From Drosophila pseudoobscura (taxonomy: Eukaryota; Arthropoda; Insecta; Diptera; Drosophilidae), in NCBI RefSeq assembly GCF_009870125.1, contig NC_046683.1:60031869-60095868 (forward strand): a DNA stretch of 64,000 nucleotides. The letters run 5' to 3'. Numbering within the stretch: the first letter of the stretch is position 1; every line of letters begins with the position of its first letter. Made by a program: the position numbers and the translations under genes. Shown one piece after another: positions 48,006-59,835 of the stretch. The notes beneath the pieces are model-generated. The model was not told where the DNA came from. It worked only from the letters and a program-made list of their open reading frames with translations, and ran no database searches.

Positions 48006-48557
48006 GAAGATGCGCTCACATGTGGCCATAAATGGGGGAAGTTGCGTGCATGCGTCTATCGTTCTTTTGGGGGGACACTTCCGTCTTGTGTGTGCCTGCG
48101 TGCCCCTCTCCCTCACATATGTACGTATGTACGTACGTATGGGAGATTTATGTTGAAACAATTCCACGTTCTGTTGTTGCCCTGGCATTAAGTGGCATTA
48201 AAGTTTCCCGGGCTTATCGCCTACAAGCTCGCACCTACAGATGCACAAGATCTTCGGGCATGAGTTGAGCTAAGATTTGGGCTCATTTCCGCTGGAGGTA
48301 CATCTGTACATCCATACATCCACTGTGCAGTATGTGTGTGTGTCTTTTATGGAGGATCGTTAATGTCAAGTCAGCCCTCAAATTACATATGTCAAATTAT
48401 GTTGAATGTGGAGCATTCTCCAGGTACAGTTGTGCCTGGATGGAAGCTGCAGCCGCTGATCAGGATCAATAACCGAAAAGTCGACCTCGGAAATAGTTTG
48501 CCTAACATAAAAACCATATTTTAATAGAATTCTTTCTCTTTACCTCCTTTTCAGCAC

Positions 48558-49545
48558 ATGGCCACCCTGCAGCAGATGCCACTGCATCACATGGAGGACG
48601 AACAGATAGATCTACCGACGCCACCGCTGCCCATTAATCCGCCACCGAAACTGCTCGCCAATGGGATTATCTACGGCTTTCGGACACGTCACTTGTCCTG
48701 CATCGAGGAGAACGACTCCGATTCGCTGGCCGGCAGCTCCATTCCCCGTGCCTACGACATGATGCAGCAGGCGGACGAGACCTTCCAGAAGCTGAACGCC
48801 AATGCAGAGCAGAGCTGCGAGGAAGAGGAGGAGGAGCAGAGCCAGTCTGGTAGCGAGGATGAGGAAGGGAACCTGGATGATACGATTGCCATGATCGATG
48901 AGTCGCGACTCTGCGATGCCGACTATCTGGATGAGCTGGTGGCCGATGAACAGCAGCAGCAGCAGCAGCAGCAGCAGGAGGAGTCCTCGGATCTAGTCGA
49001 TTCGGGCAATGTAGAGGAGGACTACTGGCAGCCCAGCTTCAATCGCAACGACATCATGATGACCTCCGTCTACGGCACACTGAATGGCTCCATAGCCAGT
49101 GAAATCTCCTCGACAGCCCCGCCAGCCTACTCAGAGCTAAGCACTCCCAAAAAAGAACAACCCGAGCCTGTGTATGCCACGCCCGAGAAGCGTCGCGCCA
49201 GCAACCGCAGCTTCGACTCCACCTGCGCCTCCCTCACCAGCTCCATCTACGGCGGCTCCATGAACTCCTCCCTCGATCTAAAGTACTCCTCGCTGGTCGT
49301 CTCAGTGGGCGGCGGCAGCGGCGGCGGCGGCGACTCTGGCGGCATCAGTGCCACCAGCACACTGCGCGGCACCTCCGTCCCCCCAATGGACATCTCCATG
49401 ATGTCCAGCGATGGCGTGAGTGCCCTCGACTGGAGCTCGACCAGCGTAGGACACTGCGGACACGTCTTGGACACGGACGATGCTAATCCTGAAGAGGACC
49501 TCAACGAGGAGATGTCCGCCAAGTGCCTGAGTGCAGCAGAGAGTG
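48558..49545 (+). CDS. Large coding exon of an unrecognised acidic, Ser/Gln-rich protein (5' part of a long gene)
   Basis: An acceptor (CCTCCTTTTCAG, ending 48554) is followed by CAC and an ATG at 48558. The frame is open for 329 codons and one base, to a donor (GAGAGTG then GTGAGT) at 49545/49546, phase 1. The protein begins MATLQQMPLHHMEDE. It has a Pro-rich stretch (about 20-32), a segment IIYGFRTRHLSCIEEND (37-53), an acidic Glu/Asp tract (about 88-106), nine Gln (132-140), a PPAYSEL motif resembling a PPxY ligand for WW domains (about 188-194), SSIYGGSMNSS and a Gly-rich run. No folded domain is visible, so this is probably the disordered N-terminus of a signalling or scaffold protein. 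The frame is also open upstream into CAC, so an earlier coding exon is possible. I do not recognise the gene. Confidence 0.85.
48951..48977 (+). repeat. (CAG)9 coding for polyglutamine
   Basis: Pure CAG units inside the coding exon, likely length-polymorphic. Confidence 0.9.
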
Positions 49546-49779
49546 GTGAGTGCTTCACACACTGAATATTTGCCATAAACACCATAAAATTGTCCATCAA
49601 TGACTAATTGTGAGAGAGACCCAATCCTTGGCATGATATTTATTTCTGTTTTGGCGATTTCTCTTTGTATTGTACTTCCATTTGAATGATGACCGAATGG
49701 CAATTCATCAATGCCGACCGGCTTTAAACTCATTTACAATCCTTCATTACCGGACATAGACACCGACACAGACGCAAAC

Positions 49780-49822
49780 ACAGCTACAGCTACAGCTACA
49801 GCTACAGATACAGATACAGATA
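49780..49822. repeat. (ACAGCT/ACAGAT)n hexamer repeat
   Basis: Tandem hexamers shifting from ACAGCT to ACAGAT units. Confidence 0.85.
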
Positions 49823-51112
49823 CTTCCCTCCTCGTACACGCCTGTACAACTGTTTTAATGACCGACTCGCAACGGACTCATTTCTTTCGGCATTAGAAAG
49901 GTAGCCCGCAAGGCGGCGGCTAGCGCTGACCCCCAGCAGCACACACTTCAACATCATCAGCATCCACAACAACATCCTCTCAGCCGAAAAACCAAACAGA
50001 TTTCCACCGGGCTGGGCTGGTGGAGCGGTGGTCCATACGATTGGTACGATTCAATCGGCCGTAGAGCAAACAAAGCCATGGCAAAGGATAGTGGAGAGAG
50101 AGAGAGAAAGCCATTTCACACAGATGTTTAACAAGCCCCAGCACCAGGGTCATAAATCATCCAAGTGGATTTTATATATCTCTTATTTGGTTAGCATATG
50201 ACCGGACCGTGGCCGGCAAACGAGGATCCTCGGCGACTGACTTCTCCTCGGGGTGAAAATACGCTGACATTGACAGTTTCTAATAAGAAAATTGGCCAAG
50301 ATTTATGTCCCAGTCTTCTGCTGACTTCCTTCCACTTTTCATTTAAAACTAATCAATAAACTAGCACAGCGCACAACAAAAAAAATTGTTGCAACAAATT
50401 GCCAAATGATGCTGCAAAGTGCAATGTCACAGTAATTTACGTGCCACTCCAAAGTCCCCCCCACCTCCACAATCCACCATCTACCATCCACAATGCTGAT
50501 GAGAATTTATGCAAGGGTTAAGTGTCAGCCTCAGCCTCAGCCCCGTCAATATTTGCATAGTGGGTTTCATCCGCTTGAATCTGTTTAGAATCATTTGGGC
50601 AACACTATTCCAAATCGTATTCGGTGTTCGATTTGGCATCAAATGATCAGACAAGGAAGCGTCTTTGGTAGCCAAATATCATCTCCATCTCTTCCGAAAG
50701 AATTGTCCCATATTCACCCTTTTCCCTGGATAGATATTCGCAAAGTTTTTCTCAATTTTCGTCCACTGTTCTGCCATGGCTGTGGAAATTCGTGGCGCGT
50801 TGCGGTGTGTGCGTGTGTGTGTGTTCGCAAAAGTGAAAAGTCATGAATCATATGCATCATGATCACACCGAACACTATGCCCGTGCCACACCAAACCATG
50901 GCAAACTAGGATGGATGATGATGATGATGAAGCTCCAGCTCCAGCTCCAACCACAGACACAACCACAGCCAGAGCCACAGCCACAGCCACAGCCAGGGGG
51001 AGCATTGAGTGCGAGTGGATGTGGATGTGGATGGGCCATAAAGTTCCATTGCTTATCGCTGGAAAACTTTTAAAAAACACTTGAGATTGCGCTGAGAACG
51101 TGCAGAGAGACC

Positions 51113-51133
51113 GAACCGAACCGAACCGAACCA
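51113..51133. repeat. (CCGAA)n pentamer repeat
   Basis: Four CCGAA copies. They produce spurious open frames on both strands. Confidence 0.85.
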
Positions 51134-54100
51134 AAGCGAAGCCTCAGAGACGCATCCGTGGAACAGGTAGAAGAGTCTCTCAGCACACACTCCACTCCGC
51201 CGCAGAGAAATGGGGAAGACGAAGACGAAGACAGGCAGTGGCAGTGGCAGACGCTTGTTGTTTGGCTGCTTGTATCTACAAATAGACTTGGAGGAGAGCT
51301 CTGACGGCCGCAAGACAAAGTCAAACAAAAGACCCAAACGGTAGTTGCCATGAATGGACCAACAACGAATCGAGAAACCGGCTGAAAACTATCTGTATCT
51401 GACGGATGCGAGAGGCCAACACTCGGACACAGTTGCCATTGCAACTTTGTAGCCCGCGGGCACAGCTGGACCCAAACGGGGGACGGGACCCGGTAACTAT
51501 TTATTGGCACGGATGGATCCCAGGCTCCATCGGATCCAGATAGGAGCCTCAATAAAATCCCAGCGCACGCACTGCGTTGAATGCATTTTGTGTGTTCGAT
51601 AAGCCCCGAGTCGGCGAGGAGTCGCCGACGTCGAGGATTTCCCACAATCGATGCACTTGAATTTGAATTTCGCAATTGCTCTTTCAATATTTATGAGTTG
51701 AACTCTGTAGTTACTCTTGTTCAGTGTTGCGATAATGAAAGTGCCTAGGATAGAAACCATTTACTTACTTGGTTCCTGATTAAACAGAATTTACGACAAC
51801 AAAAGGATAAAAGTCCAAGAATTCAATCGAATGAGAACTGGAAGAACTAATTCCCAGAAATTTAGAGCTTACCCGCAACATTGCCAAATGTTTAAATCAG
51901 TTAGGGTTTTATTTGTAAGTGTTTCTAGATCAGCCTTAATATTTATGGTTCTCTTATCAAGTAGATTCTTGTAATTAAATGTAATTTTCTAGATTTCTCT
52001 GTGCCAAAGATTTCTACAACCGACATGTAATAGAATGGCCCCCCAATCGTTCTCCTCGTTGCCCTCTTACCATAATCAAAGCCCATTAATCAAGATTGTG
52101 TCACAGGTATGAGCTCATTTGAGCGCTTTACATGGACTCAATAACTGAGGAGGGATCTACGACCAACACGAACCCATGAAAACGAACACGAACATGTCGA
52201 GCGATTACAAACCATTATTGTTATTGCTCGAAGATTACACTACGTGAGCTGGACGCGGACGGGCGGGCCTTTGTTTCTTCTCCTTTCTACCCTAATGAGT
52301 AGATTAATTCTAATGTAATTGAAAGTTCAGTTGGGCTTTCAGCTATCGAAATGTTTCAAAACTTGGGTAACCTTCCCATTTGACTGGATAGCTACCAGAA
52401 ATGGTGTTGATGGTGATTGTGGTGAAAATAGAACTCTGTTCTTTAAGGAATTTTTGATTTTGGGCTGTGATTGGGATTCCTATGACACCTGGCCCCAACA
52501 ACTACTGTTACAATTCCCCTATGGAAGGAACAGATCAAATAGGACTCGTATCTTATCATATAATTTATGTAAATATTCGAAAATAATAATGTTGGGTGAA
52601 GAACCTGTGTAGAGTGTAGGCCGTAGAATAATTTCAAGGGAGTCCCGACGGCACCCTGTAGAGTGACACCATTCCACCTTCCACCTCATCCTCGGCCAAT
52701 CGAAGTCTTGCCTAATCCACTCACTTTCAACCAGTCACTTATCTGCGAGGAGCCCCTGCAGAGGAGAGTCACCTACATCTGCTTGCGTCATCATTCGCTC
52801 CTCGGTCAGCCGGATGCGGTGTGTGCGGAGGGAGGTAAGGGAGAGCAAGCGATAAGCGACGCGACCAAGTCAGCACCTCAATCAGTCAAAACCCAAAAAG
52901 AACAAATACAAATACTAGAACCCAGCGTGAATGAATGCTTCCACACAAATTGAAAAAAAGAGTGATAGTGGAACTGATAAGACAGACGCAGAGACAACCA
53001 AACCAACGCACGCCGAGCGCCGAACCGAGCGCCGTGCGGAGATCGCTTATCAGCTGGAGAGCAGAAAGACAACCAGCGGGAGAGAGGAGGAACGACAACG
53101 AGAGCGCAAGCACACTCTGTGTCTTGGGTCTTGGAAAACCGGTAAATGTGCACGAGAGTTGCGCACGCTCTCAGCCCGCTGTGCGGAGAGAGTCGGACAC
53201 TTGTCTGGCTTTGGTATAATATTAAAAGGTGGGGCCAGCCGAGCGAGTTCTCTCTTTTTGAGGCACCAAATTCTTTCCGCATACAGAAAGTGCAGGCGCG
53301 CATGCTTATGCGGTGTATTTACTGCCAGCAATAACAATTTATGTATTTTGATTTATATTTTGTGCATGTTAATAAGAAAAGAATCACAAAACCATCATGC
53401 TCAGAAAACCACAAGATCGAAATGTTTGCTATAAAAACATTGAATTAAAAACGAATATATATTTGGGCATAAGAAAACAAAAATAGTTTGAAGCCCATCG
53501 CTCCGCCTCGCAAAAAGTGGCCGCTCGCTGAGCTGCCCTTACCTTGCCGCAAGGTATATCTCGGCATAGTTATACCATGTGCCTGGCTTTCCGCCGCTCA
53601 GTTTCAAAACGCATTTTAAAGCTCGCGCACGCGCACCTCTCGGCCCAGCAACGGCTTTCGGCCAACCGCGATCAATCGTACGGACGGACGGGCCCGGCAT
53701 CGTCGCTACTTTGGATACGGTTCTCATTTCAGAAACACATACTCGTATGTCAAATTCCCAAACAAATGTGCAAAATTGCTAAGTTAAACGGAGTTCACAT
53801 GTGCCGTTGCGGCAGGTGATGAGTAATGTGGAATGCACTGAAGAAAAATGTAATAAACCCACCTGAGTATAAATACTATTGTTTGTTTCAGTGTGTGCAG
53901 TATGTGTGTGCATAATCGTCTTGGAATTCCTCTAGTTTTGTGTGAAAAGTATTTTACTGTTTATTAATTGATGACTCCTCCCCATACCGAGGGATAAGAT
54001 AGTATAATAGGAAATTATTCGCGTCATGTGGCTAGCAATTACGAAATTTTATGAAATTGCTACACCTTAAGACAGTAACAGAAAAGAAAATATTACAGTA

Positions 54101-54484
54101 AAATTCTTTGCCAAAAATGTATGGCCAAAACAAAAAAAGAGGATCCACAGAGAACCAACTAGCCAATATAATGAGAGAAGAAGCGTAAAATGAAAAGCCA
54201 ACATCTATATTTAGTGATTTATTTTATCTGCATGTATTTTTTTATTTATTTTTAAGTGCATTTAAAAAACGAAACAAACGAAAGAAAACGACTTAAAAAA
54301 AAGAACGACAAAAAGAACGTGCTACAAAAAGTGTGACAGAGAGGAGAACGAGAAAGAAGACAAGAATTTAGGCAGCAAGAAACAAGGCTAAATCAGGCGC
54401 CCGGCAGCCAGGGCAACGACTTGAAAGGATTCGCCTCACCGGCAGCAGCCAACAGGCAGCGGCAGCTGGAACTGCATCCATCTT

Positions 54485-54519
<35 letters not shown>

Positions 54520-54530
54520 TACAGCTACAG
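54485..54530. repeat. (CAACAG)n/(CTACAG)n repeat in a putative 5' leader
   Basis: Hexamer repeats typical of Drosophila leaders and polyQ/N-coding DNA, directly upstream of the candidate ATG at 54601. Confidence 0.85.
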
Positions 54531-54600
54531 ATACCGATGCTGAGATACTTGTACATGAGGCAACCAACGAACCCACAGCGAACCACAAAAGATACATGCC

Positions 54601-54856
54601 ATGTTCCCACTAACCAACCGCTCTTCGAGTGGCAAAGGCACCAGCAACATAACCCGAAATAACAACACCAACAGCCAGACCACAAGCTTTATAATCGGCA
54701 ACAGCAACAGCAACAACAACAGCAACAATCATAACAACAACAACAACCACAGCGGCAGCGGCAGCGCAAAGGATAAAGGAAATTTTGAAAATAATTGGAG
54801 CTGCAATAAAACAACCGGTCGTCGATCTGGAAGCGGGAATAGCTGCAGTTTTTTAG
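54601..54856 (+). CDS. Candidate alternative first coding exon (Asn/Ser-rich)
   Basis: The frame has 85 codons and one base, from ATG 54601 to a donor (TTTTTTAG then GTAAAG) at 54856/54857, phase 1. It starts MFPLTNRSSSGKGTSN, runs through an Asn/Ser-rich low-complexity stretch, and ends NSCSFL. The 400 nt upstream (54.2-54.6 kb) have the A-rich look of a long fly leader (AAAGAACGACAAAAAGAACG), with CAACAG repeats. The phase equals that of the 49545 donor, so it could replace that exon at the start of the same protein. Low complexity makes a purely untranslated exon a real alternative. Confidence 0.4.
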
Positions 54857-57440
54857 GTAAAGCATCTCCTTTGAAGCCCAAAAGCCACTCACTCATTTCG
54901 CTGTCATAAGTTAAGAATCATTTACCGTTAATTGTCATGTTTCGCATTGGTGGAGGTGCATCAAGGGGGTTTTTTTGTACACACAATATTTTATACGGAA
55001 TAGTTGCTAGATAATGATCTTTCTAGTTTCCGGACAAGTCGACAAGTGAAGTGTGGTCAGGTACACTGTTTTGACCAAAAGAAAGCTCTGGCCCAAACAA
55101 AACCCGAGTCTGCTGTCCATTTATTTATTGTGCTCGCACTGGGAAAGCTCTTCGCAATGAACTCCGCTGGCGAGCGGTTTCTTTTGATCGCCCGAGCCTT
55201 ATCTTGTGGCCATCATCTCATCTCCTTCATTGGAATGGCTTCAATTTCGCAAATCGCATTTACTCTTTTCCGCTTGCAGTACTTTTGATGTCCCCAACTG
55301 ATAAAGGGTTCCCTCTTTTAGCTGAAATTTACAATGCAAATTGCATTAATTGCAATTTTCTGTTCAAATTGACTTTGCAGCGGCGGCGGCATTGCACTGT
55401 GGCTGTCGCTGTTGTCGTTGTTGTTGTTGGATTTACATTAAAATGCAAATACTTTTGCACTAATTTACATGTCGCGCCGGTTTCGTTCGTTCTCCCCCCC
55501 TCGACCCCACAAGCGCCTGAGGAGAGAGAGAGAGACAATGGAAGTCTTTTGTTGTTGCAGCAGACATGGCTTGGATGGGGGAGTGAGTGCAGGAGGATGT
55601 GTAAGTGTGAGCTTCAACCATGTGAAATGCCATAAAAATTCCAGTCTCTTCGCAGGGTTGTCCTCTTCCTCTGCTTCCTCTGCCTGCTCTGCCTCCTCCG
55701 CTCCTCTCTGCATCACTCTTCTTTTTTGCTGTCTGCTGCTTTCTGCTTCTGCTGCTGCTTTAGTTGCGCTTGCGCAATCATCGTCGAAAGCTTCTTCTTT
55801 GCTCTTTCATTGCGCATGCCAAAAAGAGAAGCCGAAAGAGACACAGCCAAGTGTATGTAGAGGGAGAGAGAGAAAGAGAGACAAAGGGACAGAGAGGGGA
55901 AGTTTGAGGGGATGTCGGCACATGCGCTTTGTTTGCCAGTCGCTGTGGTTGTTGCTGTTGCTGTTGCTGTGTTTGGGAAAGAATTCCCAGAAATATTTTA
56001 CTTGGAAATTTGTTAACAGTCAAGACAAAGACAGCAGCATAGTAGGGAACATTGTTGTTGTTGTTCGACCGAGCCGGGGGCCATGGAAGTGTATCAAGTG
56101 TTTGCTGGGTAGACTCTCTTCCCCTCACCCCTCACCCCCCCACCACCACCACCGCGATTCCAAGTTGAAGGTTAAAGTTGAGCCGCTCTCAAGCCTTTCG
56201 ATTGAAATGTGGAAAAAGTTTTGGTTCTGTGGCCTGGAATTTATTTGTTCGAGTGGACTTGAAGATCCTTTGTGCGGCATTAGAAACTGAATGGACGGAA
56301 CTTGAACTTGATATGTTAAGACAGCTCTCAAGGATCTCTAGGAGATGGGACAAAGCATCCTGGTACACTCGTACCCACAAAAATCTAGAGGGCGATGCTA
56401 GCCAATAATCCTTTCGAGCCCAGAGCCCTATCCAATACGATTCCGTGTTAGTTCTTGACTCTTCCGTTCAACTGAAGGCTGAATCAGGGGTATTCTGGGG
56501 CATTCGAACGCTGCTTCCAATCCCATTCCCACTTCTCGGGGCAGCTGTCGAAGCACTCGTGTGCATAGTTTTAATTGCAAATTGCAAAACTGACCAGTCA
56601 TAACAAGTCTAATTAAGGCGAGATGTCTGCTGGCTGCTGCCTGCTGCCTGCTGCCGATGGCAGGCAAATAACTTGCATATTTTTAGATTTAGCCGTTCGC
56701 TCCGCATTTGCATGCCGATCTCTGGGTCTGTGGGGGCTGGCTCAATGTCAGAGCGTCTGTGTCCGCGGCCACACCACGAAAATTAGAAAGGGAGATCCAT
56801 GCAAAAGATGAAGAACCGCGGGCCGGAGTGGCAATGAGTTAATTTGCTGCCAAAACACACCCTCAGGCCTCATTAGGTTGCACTCTGAGTGAGATTTATA
56901 GGCAAAACTCTGAGTGGAGCGGCGCTGCTGGCGAATTAGTTGGAAATGCAAAAAATTGTCGGGTCAGCCGTAGAGGCAGGCCGCAGTGTTCAGGAGGAGG
57001 AAGAGGAGGTCGCGGTCTGGCTCTGCTTAATTGTGTGGCAGAAGCAGCACCATCTCCGCGGGTTGCCCGACTAAATGAGCGCCTAAAGTGTTGCCGCGCC
57101 AAGATTGCAACATGCCCAGGGTCGATGGGGGGGAAGCCAATCCGACTAGCCAGTACTCTGATTTCGCCGTACTAGTATTCCCAGTATTCAAGGATTCATT
57201 ACTCAGAGGGTCGCTCCCATAAAGACAACGATTCGCCAACATAAAGATGTCCGCAGCTGGGGGAAAAAAATGGCTTTCGATTTGCTTTTGCATTTGCTGT
57301 GACATTTTGAATTATTTGACACTTTGCGCAAGCGAAAATCCATCTGCACCCCTTTCTCTCGCCGCGGTGTGTCTCCACATCGCCGGGGTCTTTCTTCATG
57401 CATTTTATTAACTCATTATTTTGAAATCAACTCTGCCTGG

Positions 57441-57480
57441 CAGGCAGGCAGACAGGCAGGCAGGCGGCAGGCAGGCAGGC
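57441..57480. repeat. (CAGG)n tetranucleotide repeat
   Basis: CAGG units with GACAGG and CGGCAGG interruptions. Confidence 0.9.
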
Positions 57481-58263
57481 AAAACGTGTTGCCGGCAGAG
57501 ACACACACAAATGGACAGTTGTTGGGGCTGGTGGCTTCCGTTGCACTCTCTTCCTGCGAAACTTTTCTCTTGATTGAGTACTCTCTCCCTCTCTGGGCGA
57601 TTAGCAAGCGAATATTATTCATCTGGTGACCGCAATTTGGGGACTGAAAGAATAATGCTCTTAATTGAGGCAATCAATAATTGTGGCATATCGTTAATTG
57701 ACATCGATGTGCGATTCTTCTTCAAAGAACATGCACATTTCCATGACTTATAAGCCAGTAAAATAATAAAAATAATAATAATAATAATTTTAATCAAATT
57801 AGCAATAAAATCAAAAAAATTCGGTAGTCTTTGATCGGATCTTGGCATTGCATAAATTTCGTATCTAAGGTTAAGCCTCTAACACGCTTAAAGGCAACAA
57901 CAAAACCAATTAATTATTTGCACATTTATGGGGATTTTCTCCCCACACCCCCAATTCTTCGTGGATTTCAAAATTGAAAGAAAAAAAACAGCAAAAACAA
58001 GGAGCTGCCAGCCACTGCGTAACAGTCTTTTTTTTTAGTGTAGATAAAAAATAAAAAAAACACCAGCAGCAGCAGAAACAACAGTTCATATCTCTCCCAT
58101 CTCGTATCGGGAGTCTTTTTTGGAGTCTTTGCGAGTAACTACTGTTTGTACGAGTACGAGATGCTGCTGCTGCCGCTGCTGCCGTGAAGTTGTAGGCGTA
58201 AGACAGTTGTCCATGCATCTGTCTCTGTCTCTGTCTGCCTGTCGTGTCGGCAGCTCCCTGTGA

Positions 58264-58287
58264 TGTGTGTGTGTGTGTGTGTGTGTG
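58264..58287. repeat. (TG)n microsatellite
   Basis: An uninterrupted TG run of about twelve units. Confidence 0.9.
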
Positions 58288-58385
58288 GAAAGAGACATGA
58301 ACAAGTAGCCGAGGACATGGCCAGCGATCAACGAACGACATCAAACGGAGTGCCAAACGAATGGAAAACGAAAGAAACCAAAATG

Positions 58386-58407
58386 TACGAGTACGTACGT
58401 ACTCGTA
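58386..58407. repeat. 22-bp perfect palindrome
   Basis: TACGAGTACGT followed immediately by its exact reverse complement ACGTACTCGTA. It is derived from GTAC/TACTCG-type simple sequence. Confidence 0.85.
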
Positions 58408-59817
58408 TCTCTTGGAAGATATTGCGCGATCTCTGTTCAATGGATTTGCAATTACATTCATAAAAATTTAATTGGCGATGGGAGAAAACCTTGAATGGAT
58501 TAAGCATATGGAGACAATGTGTTTCAAGAGGGCATGCGTACATATTTGTGTGAGGAATCGTTGGAGTTTTTGTTTTGCCTTGACATCATCCGGGGAGGAC
58601 AGCTGGGGGACTGGGAGATCTACCATTACCGTATCAACCTTCGTAATCTCTTCACCAAAACTCTTCCCATCTTCCCTGCTGAAACTCTAGAAACGAAAAA
58701 GTTGCCAAAAGTCACGTTTTCCCCTCCGCACCAGAGTTAAGATCAACACTCGCGATAGATCTCATGCACTGCACAGAAATAAACGTACAAATAAAAAACC
58801 CACAAAGCAAAACGTGCAAAAAACGCTCAACGCTAACATTTGTTGACTTTTGTTTACACATGCAAATTTACCCTTTAATATTTGCACTAAAAATCCACAA
58901 ACCACAAAGCCCAAACCCCAAACCCCAAAGCTCTATTTCGACTCTATTTCCCATATTATTGTTTTTTTTGGCGACGCGACAATTTGCAAAGCAAACGACT
59001 AAAATTGGAATAGTTTTCGAACATCTCGTCGGGGCTGGGGTCTGGGGAGTGGAGCGGCGAGGTGACGACGACAACAAGCAAAGCCAATTACCGTTTTTAA
59101 TTATTTGTAAATATTGAAAAAGTCGACTGGACTTATTGCTTGGCGCCGCAGCTGCCACAACAACAACAACAACAGCGACAACGACAACGACAGAGGAAAA
59201 GCCTTATCGATTTGGCAAAGCAGTGCAACAGGTGCGGCCCGGCCCTCAGCGGCCAAAGTACGAACGTACCTGTACGTACCTGTACGTACATGTCGCCCCG
59301 TTATGGATATCTAATCGAAAGGTCTTCGAATTTCGCGCAACAAATACCACAGGAATGAGCAATTGTAAGCAGAATCGATCGATCTTGACAGCTCCACTCA
59401 GCTTTTGTTTTCCAGTTTTCCAGGGGATATTAAGAGAACATCGATCTGTTAATAAACTCTGTAACTTTAGAAATAAAAATGTCCATAAATCACAAACTGA
59501 TCCGAATATCTTCCACTTTCATCTCAAACATCTCCGAAAAGTACTTTCTTTGTCTGCATCTATCTACTGCCACTTCATATCCGAGCCATTTCTCAGAGCC
59601 GGGCCAAGAGTCTTGCCAAAAAGGCAGATGCGTGGGCAATAAATATGAAGGGCCCTCCAAATGGAAATTGAAAACACAAAGTACTTGATGCAAAAACGAG
59701 TTGCGATTATTTTGTGAGTAATATCTGGTAGATGAACATGCGATTTGGGTGTATTCACATTCATTCATTCGTCCATTCATCCATTTATGGCTTCCCCCTT
59801 TGGCACGCTGTTTATCA

Positions 59818-59835
59818 TTATTATTATTATTATTA
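59818..59835. repeat. (ATT)n microsatellite
   Basis: Six uninterrupted ATT units. Confidence 0.9.

Larger units (their letters stand above)
44256..48554. other. Upstream region or 5' intron of the 48.6-kb gene
   Basis: No coding exon was recognised. GC-richer, CpG-rich sequence at 44.5-45.75 kb and 46.85-47.1 kb may hold promoters. A C16 tract and several trinucleotide and hexanucleotide repeats are present. Confidence 0.45.
49546..54180. other. Intron of the long plus-strand gene; no exon recognised
   Basis: Contains ACAGCT/ACAGAT hexamer repeats at 49780-49822, GA repeats at 50093-50110, GAT and CAGCTC runs at 50915-50948, and CCGAA pentamers at 51113-51133. A GAGCG/CTCTC-rich segment at 52.8-53.3 kb with a TATAATATTAAAAG at about 53215 could be an alternative promoter, but I could not define an exon there. 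Confidence 0.45.

Noticed and set aside
51070..51687. 205-codon minus-strand frame
   Set aside because: Driven by CCGAA and GAC-type simple repeats; no protein-like pattern.
52931..53434. 167-codon plus-strand frame rich in Arg, Glu and Thr
   Set aside because: Arises from GAGCG/CGAAC-rich sequence that looks more like promoter or leader DNA; another frame overlaps it.
53528..53560. Minus-strand donor after a frame ending NYAEIYLAA
   Set aside because: The GTAAGG lies in a small palindrome (TACCTTGC/GCAAGGTA) and no acceptor or conserved pattern was seen.
55469..56290. 273-codon plus-strand frame beginning MSRRFRSFSPPRPHK
   Set aside because: Very rich in Ser, Cys, Leu and Arg from GA/CT- and CTG-type sequence. 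Long frames lie opposite it, no domain or splice support is seen, and it falls in the inferred intron.
57910..58461. 183-codon minus-strand frame
   Set aside because: Contains poly-Ala, Thr-His and Cys runs encoded by trinucleotide and GT repeats.
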